Source of the DNA: Methanobacteriota archaeon
GTDB lineage: Archaea; JACRDV01
Direction: 5' to 3'
Assembly: GCA_024860865.1 (NCBI GenBank)
Contig: JACRDV010000066.1
Location: 1-33,018 of the forward strand
DNA length: 33,018 nucleotides
Numbering within the stretch: the first letter of the stretch is position 1; each line of letters begins with the position of its first letter. This document shows, one piece after another, positions 14,637-23,391 of the stretch. A model generated the notes under the pieces. The model had not been told where the DNA came from. It worked only from the letters and a program-made list of their open reading frames with translations, and did no database searches. A program made the translations under genes and the position numbers.

Positions 14637-17600
14637 GTGTCTCCATCTCCTCATATTGTTTTACAATTTTTTTAATTATTGGTTTTACATCTGGGACATT
14701 TTTGACCTCAGCAAGTTTTGCAGCCTCATCAGCAATGACTGGCAAATATTTCTCAAAAATATTCATCCTTTCTTCTTCCATATGAGCTCGAACTTTTCGA
14801 GATAAATGGATTTGTAGCTCTCTTGCAACGTCCATTAATGCATTTTTAATCTCATGAAGTATCTCATCTTCAGCCGATACAGCTTGCTTTCCAGCTGAAA
14901 TATATGGAACAAAAGTTGATACAAGATTAACAAAAATACTAATTGGAGCACTTTCGTTGGTCTTAATGCCGTAGCGCTTCCAGTCAATGCTGTTCACAGC
15001 TTCAGTTATTGCACATGCCCCAGCATCAAAAGTTAATGGAACTCTGTTTGCAAATCTCATAATCTCCATTTCTGTTCCATTTTGTGTCTTATGCCCCGCA
15101 TTTCCACCATGAGCTATGCCAGCCTCTATCAAAAATGGGATGCCACCGCGATAGGTCTTAGGTTTGCGCGTACTTGCAGCCACAAACTCTGCATTTAGCA
15201 TCTCTTTTTGGCCTTTTTTAATCACTTCTTCGCCAATTGGTCTCAATCCGTCGCCAGAAGGGGCGATGAATTTAATCCTTTGAAAAGCTTTGATTATTCT
15301 CTCTGCATCTTCCCAATTCAACTGTGTCGGCTCTTTTTCCATATCAACTTTAGAAATTTTGGCTATTTCATAGACTTTGTCACCGGAAATTCTAGAAAAC
15401 TCTTTCATTAAAAATGTTCCAAGCTTATGCGCATTAGTGCGATTTGCAAAATATAGCAAGTCATCAGCAGTTAATCCTCTTGGATGGGGTGAAATCTCCT
15501 CAGGCTGCTCTGGAACTTCTTTTACAAGTCTATCAAATATAATGGGTTCTTTATTATCAGGTTCATAAAAAGTGATTTTTGCATGGGGGTTTGCAATTGC
15601 AGTTTTCTTTATGTATTCAAGTGGTCCTCTTTCGCCCCTAACATATTGCACATCTTTAACTTCTACTTTGACTTGAGTTCCCCTAAATCCCCCCTCCTTT
15701 TGTTCTTGCTCAATTATTCTTCCTTCATTTTTTTCAACATCTACTAAAACTTTAAGTTCATAAACAGTTCCATTACCAGTACCTGTTTTAATATAAGTTG
15801 GTTTGCCGGTAGACATTTGAGAGAAAAGAGTAACTCCAGAATTATGAACAACAACTCCATTTGCAATGAAGTTATGAGAATGATCAATCTCTAAATCATA
15901 TACGTACTCATCATCATTAATAACTTTCTTTATTTCTTTAACTTTTAACCAAATTATATCACTGTTAGCTAGCTTATCTATTTTCAAAATAGGTTCGTTC
16001 AATCCATAGATTCTTTCATGCGATGAAATCGATTTAATTATACTCAACGCGTTTTGTAAAGTACGTCTTGTGATATTGTTTTTTTTAATCGCAGTTTTAA
16101 CATCAGAAGGTATTAACTTACTGGAGATGTTTAAAGTTTTAAAAATCTTATTTACCTGTTCTGAAATATTTGGAATTATATCTGAGCACGTATTGTGTTT
16201 TTTCGTATTTTCTAAATATCTAATGAGCTTAGATTGCTTATAATTTGAAAAACCTATAATTTTGCTGAAAGCCTTAATGTTCGGTTTACCACATATGGCA
16301 AGTACAAATTCCTTTTCCTTTTTCTTGCGGATACTAGGAATTATACCAAACATTAACAAAATTAGTGCAAGTTTTCTAATAACATTTTCATTATGTAAAG
16401 TCAAAACCAACTCTTTCTTATTAACACAGACGGAAGCTTCCGCATCAAATAATCCTCTAACATAGGCTGCTAGTTGGTCGTAGGGAAGTGTTAAAACTAT
16501 ATTTGGAACATCAAAAGAATGAGATTTTGCTCCAGAAGGAACTCCAAAGCAATGTAAGAGGTTTGAAACCATGTTAGAAGAAAAATGTGAACTATAACAT
16601 CCGCTTCCTCTATCATCATAATAAAACCGAGGGGTGGCTGCAAATAATTCTTTAGTAGTATTTTCTATTGTCTTTACAGTACCAAAATCACCATCAGTAA
16701 AAGTGATGTTAGTACCCCATCTTTTGTCGGATTTGCATATGTTACCATCACCTGCTACTGCCCCTGCGAACCAAAGTAGATGGGGATTTGTCCATATTGG
16801 AATATTAAAATAAGTCCCATTTCGACCTATCCTATTTATTTTTTCTAAAATCTCTTCATCATCAAATCCTGCATCTCGAGATAAATTAATCAAACAATTT
16901 ATGGTTGGTCTTCCACGAGGACTGTTGCCATTAATTTTTCTAAGCCAACCCCTTAATCTATCATAATGGATATTATGCTTTCTAGCAATATTTCTTAGGG
17001 AAGTATATTTTTTCTTTAAATTTGCGATGATTTTTAGTACAAATTCTTGATTGTCAACTTGATATTTATTCCAGTTGAATAATGAAATCACAGAGATTTT
17101 CTGGTTTTCATTTTGACGGGGAAGTTTTCTTACAGTTGCAATATAATCGTCTTGCTTTAATTCCTCAGCAGTTATCCACGTTGGTACTCCATTACGCAAT
17201 ACTAAGGTAGGATTATCAGGAGTAAGTTTGATTTCTCTTCCAAGAATAGTTTTAATTTTAATTAAATTTTTATTTTTAATTTTCCAACAGTTAACTATCG
17301 GCTTATGTTCTAACTTCAAAGTATCTAAGTTTAATGCAAATACCTTTTCTCCTATTTTATTATTGTTAACGATTTCTTTTATAGGTAAGATTGAGCCATT
17401 AGCTAAAGGTATTAAAGTATCTCCTGTCATGCAGGCGCCGATCCCCTGCTGTCCACGCATTTGCATTGATCGATGGAATTTTGTCCCAGCCAACATCTTC
17501 CCAAAAACTTTAGGAATAAAAACAAGTGGAATGCCTGGACCATTATCATCAACGATTACCTTATAATGTTCTTTCTCAACTTCCCACCAAGTCTTTAGCA

Positions 17601-17961
17601 TCTCAACTTTATCTGGATCAACTTCTTTTTTGCTTTCATCAATTTTAATTCCAAATTCGCGTGCTTGTTCAATGTTCATGTTTAGTGCTTCACGAATCTC
17701 ACTTGGGCTGAAAACTCTGTTTCGAATGGCTGTTGTTTCAAAAACTTTCTCGATCTTCACTTTAACATCCGGCAGAATACCTGCTTCCTCGCAGGCATCC
17801 AAGCTATTGCTAACTAATTCATGCACAATCGTCGTCATTGAGCGCAGCTTACCGGAATAGCCTAAATGCTGCCTATTTTTTCTGAAAAATTCAGCTAGAG
17901 AGACCTCTTTGAATTCTCTAAACAAAGTATCAGCTGAAAGTGTTTGACTTTCCAAGAACAT
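14608..17961 (-). CDS. top6B: DNA topoisomerase VI subunit B, interrupted by an intein
   Basis: The precursor is 1117 residues; removal of the 531-residue intein leaves 586, a normal Top6B. It is the ATPase subunit of the GHKL fold: HELVSNSLDACEEA (Bergerat N1 motif, 48-61), VDDNGPGIP (137-145) and RGQQGIGA at 169-176, continuing after the intein with SGVTLFSQMSTGKP. The transducer domain holds the conserved LTPRG-equivalent and the switch-lysine region farther on. It heads into top6A and lies downstream of the KH gene on the same strand with a 159-nt gap. Until the intein is spliced, the ATP lid is split and the enzyme should be inactive. Confidence 0.95.
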   Translation of the reverse strand: MFLESQTLSADTLFREFKEVSLAEFFRKNRQHLGYSGKLRSMTTIVHELVSNSLDACEEAGILPDVKVKIEKVFETTAIRNRVFSPSEIREALNMNIEQAREFGIKIDESKKEVDPDKVEMLKTWWEVEKEHYKVIVDDNGPGIPLVFIPKVFGKMLAGTKFHRSMQMRGQQGIGACMTGDTLIPLANGSILPIKEIVNNNKIGEKVFALNLDTLKLEHKPIVNCWKIKNKNLIKIKTILGREIKLTPDNPTLVLRNGVPTWITAEELKQDDYIATVRKLPRQNENQKISVISLFNWNKYQVDNQEFVLKIIANLKKKYTSLRNIARKHNIHYDRLRGWLRKINGNSPRGRPTINCLINLSRDAGFDDEEILEKINRIGRNGTYFNIPIWTNPHLLWFAGAVAGDGNICKSDKRWGTNITFTDGDFGTVKTIENTTKELFAATPRFYYDDRGSGCYSSHFSSNMVSNLLHCFGVPSGAKSHSFDVPNIVLTLPYDQLAAYVRGLFDAEASVCVNKKELVLTLHNENVIRKLALILLMFGIIPSIRKKKEKEFVLAICGKPNIKAFSKIIGFSNYKQSKLIRYLENTKKHNTCSDIIPNISEQVNKIFKTLNISSKLIPSDVKTAIKKNNITRRTLQNALSIIKSISSHERIYGLNEPILKIDKLANSDIIWLKVKEIKKVINDDEYVYDLEIDHSHNFIANGVVVHNSGVTLFSQMSTGKPTYIKTGTGNGTVYELKVLVDVEKNEGRIIEQEQKEGGFRGTQVKVEVKDVQYVRGERGPLEYIKKTAIANPHAKITFYEPDNKEPIIFDRLVKEVPEQPEEISPHPRGLTADDLLYFANRTNAHKLGTFLMKEFSRISGDKVYEIAKISKVDMEKEPTQLNWEDAERIIKAFQRIKFIAPSGDGLRPIGEEVIKKGQKEMLNAEFVAASTRKPKTYRGGIPFLIEAGIAHGGNAGHKTQNGTEMEIMRFANRVPLTFDAGACAITEAVNSIDWKRYGIKTNESAPISIFVNLVSTFVPYISAGKQAVSAEDEILHEIKNALMDVARELQIHLSRKVRAHMEEERMNIFEKYLPVIADEAAKLAEVKNVPDVKPIIKKIVKQYEEMETHGQENKDVE
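15841..17433 (-). mobile_element. Intein with LAGLIDADG homing endonuclease in top6B
   Basis: 531 residues, numbers 177-707 of the precursor, inserted between Ala176 and Ser708 (GQQGIGA|SG). Block A begins CMTGDTLIPL with Cys1. Block F/G ends VYDLEIDHSHNFIANGVVVH plus Asn, followed by Ser as +1 nucleophile, which gives complete C-terminal splicing chemistry. Block B reads KLTPDNPTLV, with Asn where the TxxH histidine is expected. The endonuclease motifs are WFAGAVAGDGN and YVRGLFDAEASV; the catalytic acidic position is filled in both (Asp, Glu), so homing activity may be intact. A helix-turn-helix-like LRNIARKHNIHYDRLRGW lies before the first LAGLIDADG motif. Confidence 0.92.
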
Positions 17962-18120
17962 TATCCTCCATAGTTAGACATTATAACCTACTATAACATG
18001 ATATTTTGAAGGTTTAACAGTAATTTGACCATTGTTTCTTAAATAAAGGTTTTTACTGCCTCCTTATTATTTAAGGTAACATATATAAAGCTTTTTTCAT
18101 TAAATAAGCCATGCAGCAGC

Positions 18121-18684
18121 TTAAACTGGCTTCCAAATCTCTGTAGCCTTCTTTTTAAGCTCATCTCTTTTTCTTTCAAGGAATTTGTAGACAGATCCAT
18201 GTGTTGACCCTGTCAACAACATCCTCAAAGCCTCTCTAGTCACATCAATCTGCTCAAAAGTACCAATCATTCCAATTGTTTTTCCGTAAACTGAAATTGA
18301 AGCGCCAGTTAATTGTTCAATGGTTTTCCTAGTTTTTCCTTCTTCTCCAATTACTCTCCCCTTGTATCTTTTTAGCGCTTTTTCAGACTCTCCAACAAAA
18401 TCTGTTAAATCTAAGACTTCAAGGGCATATTCTTCATCAAGCAGTTTAAAAGCTCGTTGAGGGTTAAATCCTCTGCCAATCGCCTGAATAATATCCTTTG
18501 CTCTCAAAAGTAACAAGGGATCTTTTGCATCATTAACTAATTCAATAGTTACTTCCCCTGTTTGGGAGTCAACTTCAATTTCGGTATGGGTAGCCGTCTC
18601 GATTTCCTTTTTAATTTTGCCATTCTCCCCCAAAACTACCCCAATTCTATCCATAGGTATCCGCAGATATTCTCTAGCTTCCAA
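18121..18684 (-). CDS. KH-domain RNA-binding protein (archaeal Dim2/Pno1-like)
   Basis: 187 residues with two KH domains. KH1 is RIPMDRIGVVLGENGKIKKE; KH2 holds RYKGRVIGEEGKTRKTIEQL, each with a GxxG loop. Archaeal Dim2 homologues bind the 3' end of 16S rRNA and interact with aIF2 or RIO1 during small-subunit assembly. It starts at a TTG (18684) with GAGGGGAG 4-5 nt upstream and overlaps the end of rio1 by 11 nt, so translation is coupled. The neighbourhood with rio1 and aIF1A supports a ribosome maturation role. Confidence 0.88.
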   Translation of the reverse strand: MEAREYLRIPMDRIGVVLGENGKIKKEIETATHTEIEVDSQTGEVTIELVNDAKDPLLLLRAKDIIQAIGRGFNPQRAFKLLDEEYALEVLDLTDFVGESEKALKRYKGRVIGEEGKTRKTIEQLTGASISVYGKTIGMIGTFEQIDVTREALRMLLTGSTHGSVYKFLERKRDELKKKATEIWKPV

Positions 18685-19462
18685 CTTTCTCCCCTCTGAT
18701 TTTTCTAAGAGCTTCTTTTTCGTCTGGTACTGAAATTCTTAATTTGTCTCTAAAATATCTTAAAATATTTCGTACATCGCGCTCAAGAAAACTTTCAGCC
18801 ATGGGATGCTCAATTGTTACTGCTTGACCCCAATCAATTAATATTGGTTTATCATTGAACATCAGTACATTATACTCGCTAATATCAGCATGGACTAGCT
18901 CAGCATTAACATAGAGTTTTTTAATAAATTTAAGCAATAAATCTAAAACTTTCTCTGGATTTTCTGGAGGAGAATCTTTCATAAGTGGAGCAGCATTTCC
19001 CTTTTTATCGCCAATGAATTGCATGACCAAAACGTTATTAAGCACAACAAAAGGTTTGGGAGCATAAACTCTGACTTCAGCTGCTTTTTCCAAATTTCTG
19101 AATTCTTTTTTAGCCCAAGTATACACTATATGTCTATGATCTTTTTTAGTTCCAGTAAAGCGTGGATCACCACTTATATATTGCCACATTGTGCGAAAGT
19201 CTGATGTTGCAATTCGATAAATTTTTAAAGCAATTATGTTGTCGCTTTTATAGGCCCGAAAAATATTTGCTTCTTTTCCCGTGCTCACAGGACCATTAAC
19301 AGTATCGATCACTCCTCTATTGGCTAAATCATAAAGAGTTAAAAGAGTTGACTTATCAAAAACTTCACTGCAAACTTTTCGATCCTCATCCGTCTTAAAA
19401 ACTTTTTCAGGCTTTGTAATTTTTCGCTCTAATTTTCTCTCAATCCGTTCAAACCTTGACAA
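18674..19462 (-). CDS. rio1: RIO1-type serine protein kinase
   Basis: 262 residues, an atypical kinase acting in small ribosomal subunit maturation. It shows STGKEANIF (60-68, nucleotide loop), ALKIYR with the ATP-binding Lys80, LVHADISEYNVL with catalytic Asp193 and Asn198, and ILIDWGQAV with the metal-binding Asp210. The STGKEA loop and IDxxQ pattern fit RIO1 rather than RIO2, and no N-terminal winged helix is present. The start is TTG at 19462 behind AGGTCAG. It lies 6 nt after the aIF1A stop in the same operon. Confidence 0.92.
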   Translation of the reverse strand: MSRFERIERKLERKITKPEKVFKTDEDRKVCSEVFDKSTLLTLYDLANRGVIDTVNGPVSTGKEANIFRAYKSDNIIALKIYRIATSDFRTMWQYISGDPRFTGTKKDHRHIVYTWAKKEFRNLEKAAEVRVYAPKPFVVLNNVLVMQFIGDKKGNAAPLMKDSPPENPEKVLDLLLKFIKKLYVNAELVHADISEYNVLMFNDKPILIDWGQAVTIEHPMAESFLERDVRNILRYFRDKLRISVPDEKEALRKIRGEKVGS

Positions 19463-19468
19463 ACTGAC

Positions 19469-19780
19469 CTACCTATAACTAGAGAAACGATGATATCCTT
19501 GTTTCCTGAGCCAATCTGACTGCCCTCTTGTATATCGCCAAATTACATCTGCGCGGTCAGCCTGAAATGACCATGGTACAACCAAAACCAGATCCCCTGC
19601 ACGGATCCAAATTCTCTTACGAATTTTTCCGGGAATTCGGCAAACTCTTACTTTACTATCTATGCAACGGACATTTATGTGATTAGCACCAAGCATTTGT
19701 TCTACAATTCCAAGAAGTTCCCCTTCCTTAGGGATTTTTACTTTTTCAATTTTCTCTTGGACTGGTTTCTTTTTTTGCAG
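19469..19780 (-). CDS. Translation initiation factor aIF1A, probable CTG start
   Basis: 103 residues, an OB-fold initiation factor. The core reads KEGELLGIVEQMLGANHINV, RCIDSKVRVCRIPGKIRKRI, then IRAGDLVLVVPWSF and VIWRYTRGQSDWLRKQGYH, all typical of aIF1A. The only in-frame ATG (19696) would delete the first beta strand (GELLGIVEQ), so the real start must lie upstream. The reading frame there offers CTG at 19780, just after AGAGGGA (19787-19793), 11 nt past the tyrS stop. CTG is rare but is the best-placed codon; a TTA farther up is less likely. Confidence 0.85.
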   Translation of the reverse strand: MQKKKPVQEKIEKVKIPKEGELLGIVEQMLGANHINVRCIDSKVRVCRIPGKIRKRIWIRAGDLVLVVPWSFQADRADVIWRYTRGQSDWLRKQGYHRFSSYR

Positions 19781-19791
19781 GTTGTTTCCCT

Positions 19792-20853
19792 CTAAGCTTT
19801 TAGAATTTCAAGCAACTCAGGTTTTTGTTCAAAGTACTTGCGAACTGGAGCTAGCAACCTAATAAGGTTTTCTGAAACTGCGTTTTTAAGGTCTAAAGGA
19901 TGCAGCCCGCCTTCCCGATAAATTTTCTCAAGTTCAGCATAAGATTGTAATTCTAACGGGCCACCGTACTTTGATTCCCTCTCGATTCGAAAAATTCCGT
20001 CATTTCTAAATATAATATATTTGCAAATCTCAAGGACTGGATTAAATTCGATTTGTTTTTCTGGACAAAATGCTTTAGAAATTTTCTGTTGAATTGCTTC
20101 AGGAGAATCGTGCACACAAACAAAAGTCTCAGGCCTACTCTTTGACATCTTGGAGCTAATTATTGTGTCTAACTTTTCATCTTCGTCTAATCCCATCTTT
20201 TGTATACCGCTTAGCCCCATTAGAAGAGAGGTATGAACGGCAATTGGTTTTTGATAACCTAATTTATCGGCAACCTCTCTTGCTAGTATATGTGCCTTGC
20301 GCTGGTCCATTCCTCCATATGCAACATCCACGCCCAACAAAAATATATCTGTAACTTGCATTGGAGGGTAAATCAGCAAAGAGGCTTTAAGATTTTCATC
20401 TAAAATAGACCTGCCCATAATTGTTAAACTTCGCCGCAAACGGGCTAAGCTAACTTGATCTGCAATTTTTAGAACATTTTCCCAATAGCCCGCCTTCTGG
20501 ACGAGCTCAGATGCGAACATAAATTTTGTTCTCTTCGGATCAACCCCCAATGCCAAAAAACAATGCTTAAAATATTCGCCTACTTTTTGGATTTTGTCGA
20601 GGTCTCCGCCCATCTTCTCATTTATCCATGCATGAAGGTCTGCCAACAAAACTATGAAGTCAAATCCCACATCTGTAAAATCTTTAATTTTATTTACTGT
20701 CATTACCCAGCCTATATGTATAAGACCTGAAGGTTCGTAACCCTGATATGCTAGCAACCTATCTTTTGTTTCTAAGCGCTCGCGTAGCTCATTTAATGTG
20801 ATTATCTCCTCAGTTCCGCGAGAAATTAGATGGAGTCTTTTTTCAATATCCAT
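19792..20853 (-). CDS. tyrS: Tyrosyl-tRNA synthetase (archaeal type)
   Basis: 353 residues from the ATG at 20853 (MDIEKRLHLI). A class I synthetase that joins tyrosine to tRNA-Tyr. The HIGH-equivalent is GLIHIG (about 43-48) and the KMSKS loop is SSKMSKS at about 233-239. The protein is compact, lacks the bacterial S4 domain and has the archaeal GGMDQRK segment. The frame continues to 20904, but those 17 residues overlap the upstream gene's end, and the chosen ATG leaves a 19-nt gap. It is the second gene of the gfcR-like - tyrS - aIF1A - rio1 operon. Confidence 0.92.
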   Translation of the reverse strand: MDIEKRLHLISRGTEEIITLNELRERLETKDRLLAYQGYEPSGLIHIGWVMTVNKIKDFTDVGFDFIVLLADLHAWINEKMGGDLDKIQKVGEYFKHCFLALGVDPKRTKFMFASELVQKAGYWENVLKIADQVSLARLRRSLTIMGRSILDENLKASLLIYPPMQVTDIFLLGVDVAYGGMDQRKAHILAREVADKLGYQKPIAVHTSLLMGLSGIQKMGLDEDEKLDTIISSKMSKSRPETFVCVHDSPEAIQQKISKAFCPEKQIEFNPVLEICKYIIFRNDGIFRIERESKYGGPLELQSYAELEKIYREGGLHPLDLKNAVSENLIRLLAPVRKYFEQKPELLEILKA

Positions 20854-20872
20854 GGTAAAACCTAAAATTAAT

Positions 20873-21589
20873 TTAAGATATTTGAGGCTCCGGTAGCTCT
20901 GCAATAATTTTCACTGGGCAATTTGCTGCTTGTTTCACTGTTTTTGTTCCGACTTCTCCCACACCAACCAGCACAAAAATTCCAGCAACATTTGCTTTTG
21001 CTTTATGAACTAAATTAATTAATGCCTTTTGAGTTTCTCCAGTTCTAATTATATCATCGACAATTAAAACTTGTTCGCCTTTTTTTACCGCCCAGACTGG
21101 CAAATACAAGCTCATTAAAACTCCCGAAGAGCCTGGGCTATAAGTTTCCTCTAAAAATTCTTTTACACCGATTTCTTTACGATTCTTTGAATAAACTATA
21201 TCCACTCCAAACTCATTTGCAATTAGAACTGCAATAGGAATGCCATCTGTTGCAGCTGTTAAAACTTTATCTATTTTTATTCCCTCAAATGACGTTTTTG
21301 CAAGCTCAGCGCAACGCCTCATTAACAAAAGGTCACTTAAAATTCCGTAGTTATCAAAGTAACCCTCTGCATTAAATGCTACCCTTTGGGTTATCTCTCT
21401 CTTTAAGTCAAATTCTGTGCTTAATGCTTGTATCAACTGCTTAGCGCGCTTATGGCTCGGAAGCACATGTCCCTTAATATATCGATTGAGCACAGTTATT
21501 GGAAGACTAGTTCGTTTGGAGAGCTCCTCGTAAGTAGTAGTTCGCTTCATTTGTTTAAGTAAATCAATGGCTTTTAATCGAAGCCACAT
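20873..21589 (-). CDS. GfcR-like HTH / phosphoribosyltransferase-fold regulator
   Basis: 238 residues from the ATG at 21589. An N-terminal helix-turn-helix (TTTYEELSKRTSLPITVLNR) is followed by a type I phosphoribosyltransferase domain with the 13-residue PRPP motif VLIVDDIIRTGET. This is the architecture of archaeal GfcR/PurR-like regulators, which sense PRPP or nucleotides; orotate phosphoribosyltransferase activity is less likely because of the HTH. The frame extends 14 codons upstream to GTG (21628) and TTG (21631) without a ribosome binding site. GGAG precedes the ATG I chose, and the HTH fold begins there. It is the first gene of the translation/Top6 operon. Confidence 0.8.
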   Translation of the reverse strand: MWLRLKAIDLLKQMKRTTTYEELSKRTSLPITVLNRYIKGHVLPSHKRAKQLIQALSTEFDLKREITQRVAFNAEGYFDNYGILSDLLLMRRCAELAKTSFEGIKIDKVLTAATDGIPIAVLIANEFGVDIVYSKNRKEIGVKEFLEETYSPGSSGVLMSLYLPVWAVKKGEQVLIVDDIIRTGETQKALINLVHKAKANVAGIFVLVGVGEVGTKTVKQAANCPVKIIAELPEPQIS

Positions 21590-21668
21590 GCTCTCCAGAT
21601 GGGTAGGTTCTGCTTCCAAAGGTGTCACCAAAAGTTTAACAAAATTATGTATAAATTCGAGACAGCTC

Positions 21669-21683
21669 TATTTATATTTTGAG
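21669..21683 (-). promoter_or_regulatory. TATA-box promoter of the gfcR-like - tyrS - top6 operon
   Basis: The minus strand reads AAAATATAAATAG in the 140-nt gap between purB and the HTH-PRT gene. Transcription would start near 21650. A second weaker site (ATTTATACATAAT) lies about 25 nt downstream. Confidence 0.45.
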
Positions 21684-21729
21684 CTGCTTCCTAAAAAATT
21701 GAACATTTTATATATTTTTAGCCGAAAGT

Positions 21730-23079
21730 TTAAAATTCAATAGTTTTTGTTCGCTCCACGACTTCTTGAATTTGTTGCTTTGCTGTTCCAATGTATTTAG
21801 CAGGATCCAATGCCTCCTCTATCTCCTCAGATTTTAGATAACGAGTTACAGCTGGGTTAGATTTCAAAACTTCTGCAAGCGTCTTTTGGGTATTCCATAC
21901 CTCCATTGCACATTTTCTAACAATTTCATGAGCTTCTTGTCTGCCCAATCCTTTGTTAACTAGGGCCAGCACAATTGATTCAGTCATAATTAATCCTTTG
22001 GTTAGATGCAGATTCCTAGCGATGTTTTCAGGATAAATGTGCAGACCTTCTAGAACTTTTTTAAAGGTTTTTAGCTGTTCATCCAAAAGAATAAATGCCT
22101 CTGGGATTATTGCCCTTTCACACGAACTGTTGCTTAAATCTCTTTCATGCCAAGATACAACATTTTCAAGAGCTGGAATAACTGTTCCTCGCAAAATTTT
22201 TGCTAGCCCAGAAATTTTCTCACTATTAATTGGATTTCTTTTGTGTGGCAAAGCTGTTGATCCTACTTGGGTTTCTTCTTTAAATGGCTCTTCAACTTCT
22301 CTTATTTCAGTCCTTTGGAGGTTACGAATTTCTGTTGCAAATTTATCGAGCGAAGAAGAAATTAAAGCTAATAAACAAATCAACTCTGATAGTCTATCGC
22401 GTGGCACAATTTGAGTTGTAATTGGTGCAGCTCTTAAACCAAGATATTGCATTGCAAGGTTTTGTATTTCTTTAGCATGAGAACCAAACCCGGCTTGTGT
22501 GCCAACAACGCCGCTCATTTTTCCAACACAAACTCTATCTCGGCATTGTTCTAGTCGCTCAATATGCCGCATGATTTCGTCCGCCCAAACTGCAAACTTA
22601 TGGCCAAAAACATAGACCGTTGCGTGAATGCCATGCGTCCTTCCAACGCATAAAGTGTCTTTATGCGAATTTGCTAAGTGCGCAATTAATTTCAAAATAT
22701 CTATCAAATCTTTTCTAAATATTTCTAATGCATCCTTAATTTGGAGAGCCAGAGATGTATCGATGATGTCATTGCTAGTTGCTCCAAGGTGTACCCAAGC
22801 GCCACTCTTCCCGCTGGCCTCTGTTAAGGCTTTCACTAGAGCCATCAAGTCGTGCTTAGTTTCCTCTTCAATTTCTTTAACTCGCTGAACTTTGATGAAT
22901 TTAGTTGTAGCTTTGCGCGAAATCTCTTCAGCAGCTTCTTTAGGAATATTTCCAACTGCTGCATGAGCTTTTGCTAAAGCAGCTTCAACTTCCAACATTT
23001 TTTGAATTTTATTTTCTTCAGTAAAAATTTGCCGCATCTCTTTGCTGCCATATCGATAATCAATTGGATGGATTGCCAT
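21730..23079 (-). CDS. purB: Adenylosuccinate lyase
   Basis: 449 residues, of family length. It catalyses two fumarate-releasing steps of purine synthesis (SAICAR to AICAR, adenylosuccinate to AMP). The fumarase-superfamily signature GSTALPHKRNPINSE is in the flexible active-site loop, GRTHGIHATVYVFGHKFAVW holds the catalytic histidine, and GATSNDIIDTSLA contributes to the substrate site. The ATG at 23079 begins MAIHPIDYRYGSKEMRQIF, the normal N-terminus. A TATA-like TATTTAAAGA (23102-23111) lies about 25 nt upstream. It faces the same way as guaA, so two purine genes are neighbours. Confidence 0.95.
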   Translation of the reverse strand: MAIHPIDYRYGSKEMRQIFTEENKIQKMLEVEAALAKAHAAVGNIPKEAAEEISRKATTKFIKVQRVKEIEEETKHDLMALVKALTEASGKSGAWVHLGATSNDIIDTSLALQIKDALEIFRKDLIDILKLIAHLANSHKDTLCVGRTHGIHATVYVFGHKFAVWADEIMRHIERLEQCRDRVCVGKMSGVVGTQAGFGSHAKEIQNLAMQYLGLRAAPITTQIVPRDRLSELICLLALISSSLDKFATEIRNLQRTEIREVEEPFKEETQVGSTALPHKRNPINSEKISGLAKILRGTVIPALENVVSWHERDLSNSSCERAIIPEAFILLDEQLKTFKKVLEGLHIYPENIARNLHLTKGLIMTESIVLALVNKGLGRQEAHEIVRKCAMEVWNTQKTLAEVLKSNPAVTRYLKSEEIEEALDPAKYIGTAKQQIQEVVERTKTIEF

Positions 23080-23203
23080 GTACTTATCTCCGAAATTGCA
23101 TCTTTAAATATGTTTCAAATCCAGGATCATAAATTTCATATTTTCCATTTATACAAATAATCAAGAATCCTCTTATTTTTAGTAAGTAACTATATCTAAG
23201 TTA

Positions 23204-23326
23204 TTAAAATTTATCAATGATCTTTAAGAACTCAATTATAGCATTTTTAGACAAAGGCTCTTCATGGGGATTTATTTTTCTTATCGACTCTGCCCCTCTT
23301 AATTCTAGGTTAAATATAATTAACAT
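23204..23326 (-). CDS. Possible 40-residue ORF between guaA and purB
   Basis: A minus-strand frame from the ATG at 23326 reads MLIIFNLELRGAESIRKINP, then HEEPLSKNAIIEFLKIIDKF. It is amphipathic and protein-like, and a TATA-like ATATTTATTTA lies about 22 nt before the ATG (leaderless expression possible). It is unrecognised, with an in-frame stop immediately upstream. The rest of 23080-23391 shows no other gene. Confidence 0.3.
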   Translation of the reverse strand: MLIIFNLELRGAESIRKINPHEEPLSKNAIIEFLKIIDKF

Positions 23327-23391
23327 AAAATCGATTATAGGTTAAATAAATATGGCAGAAATTGGCGCTTATTTTTCTATTATTTATATTC

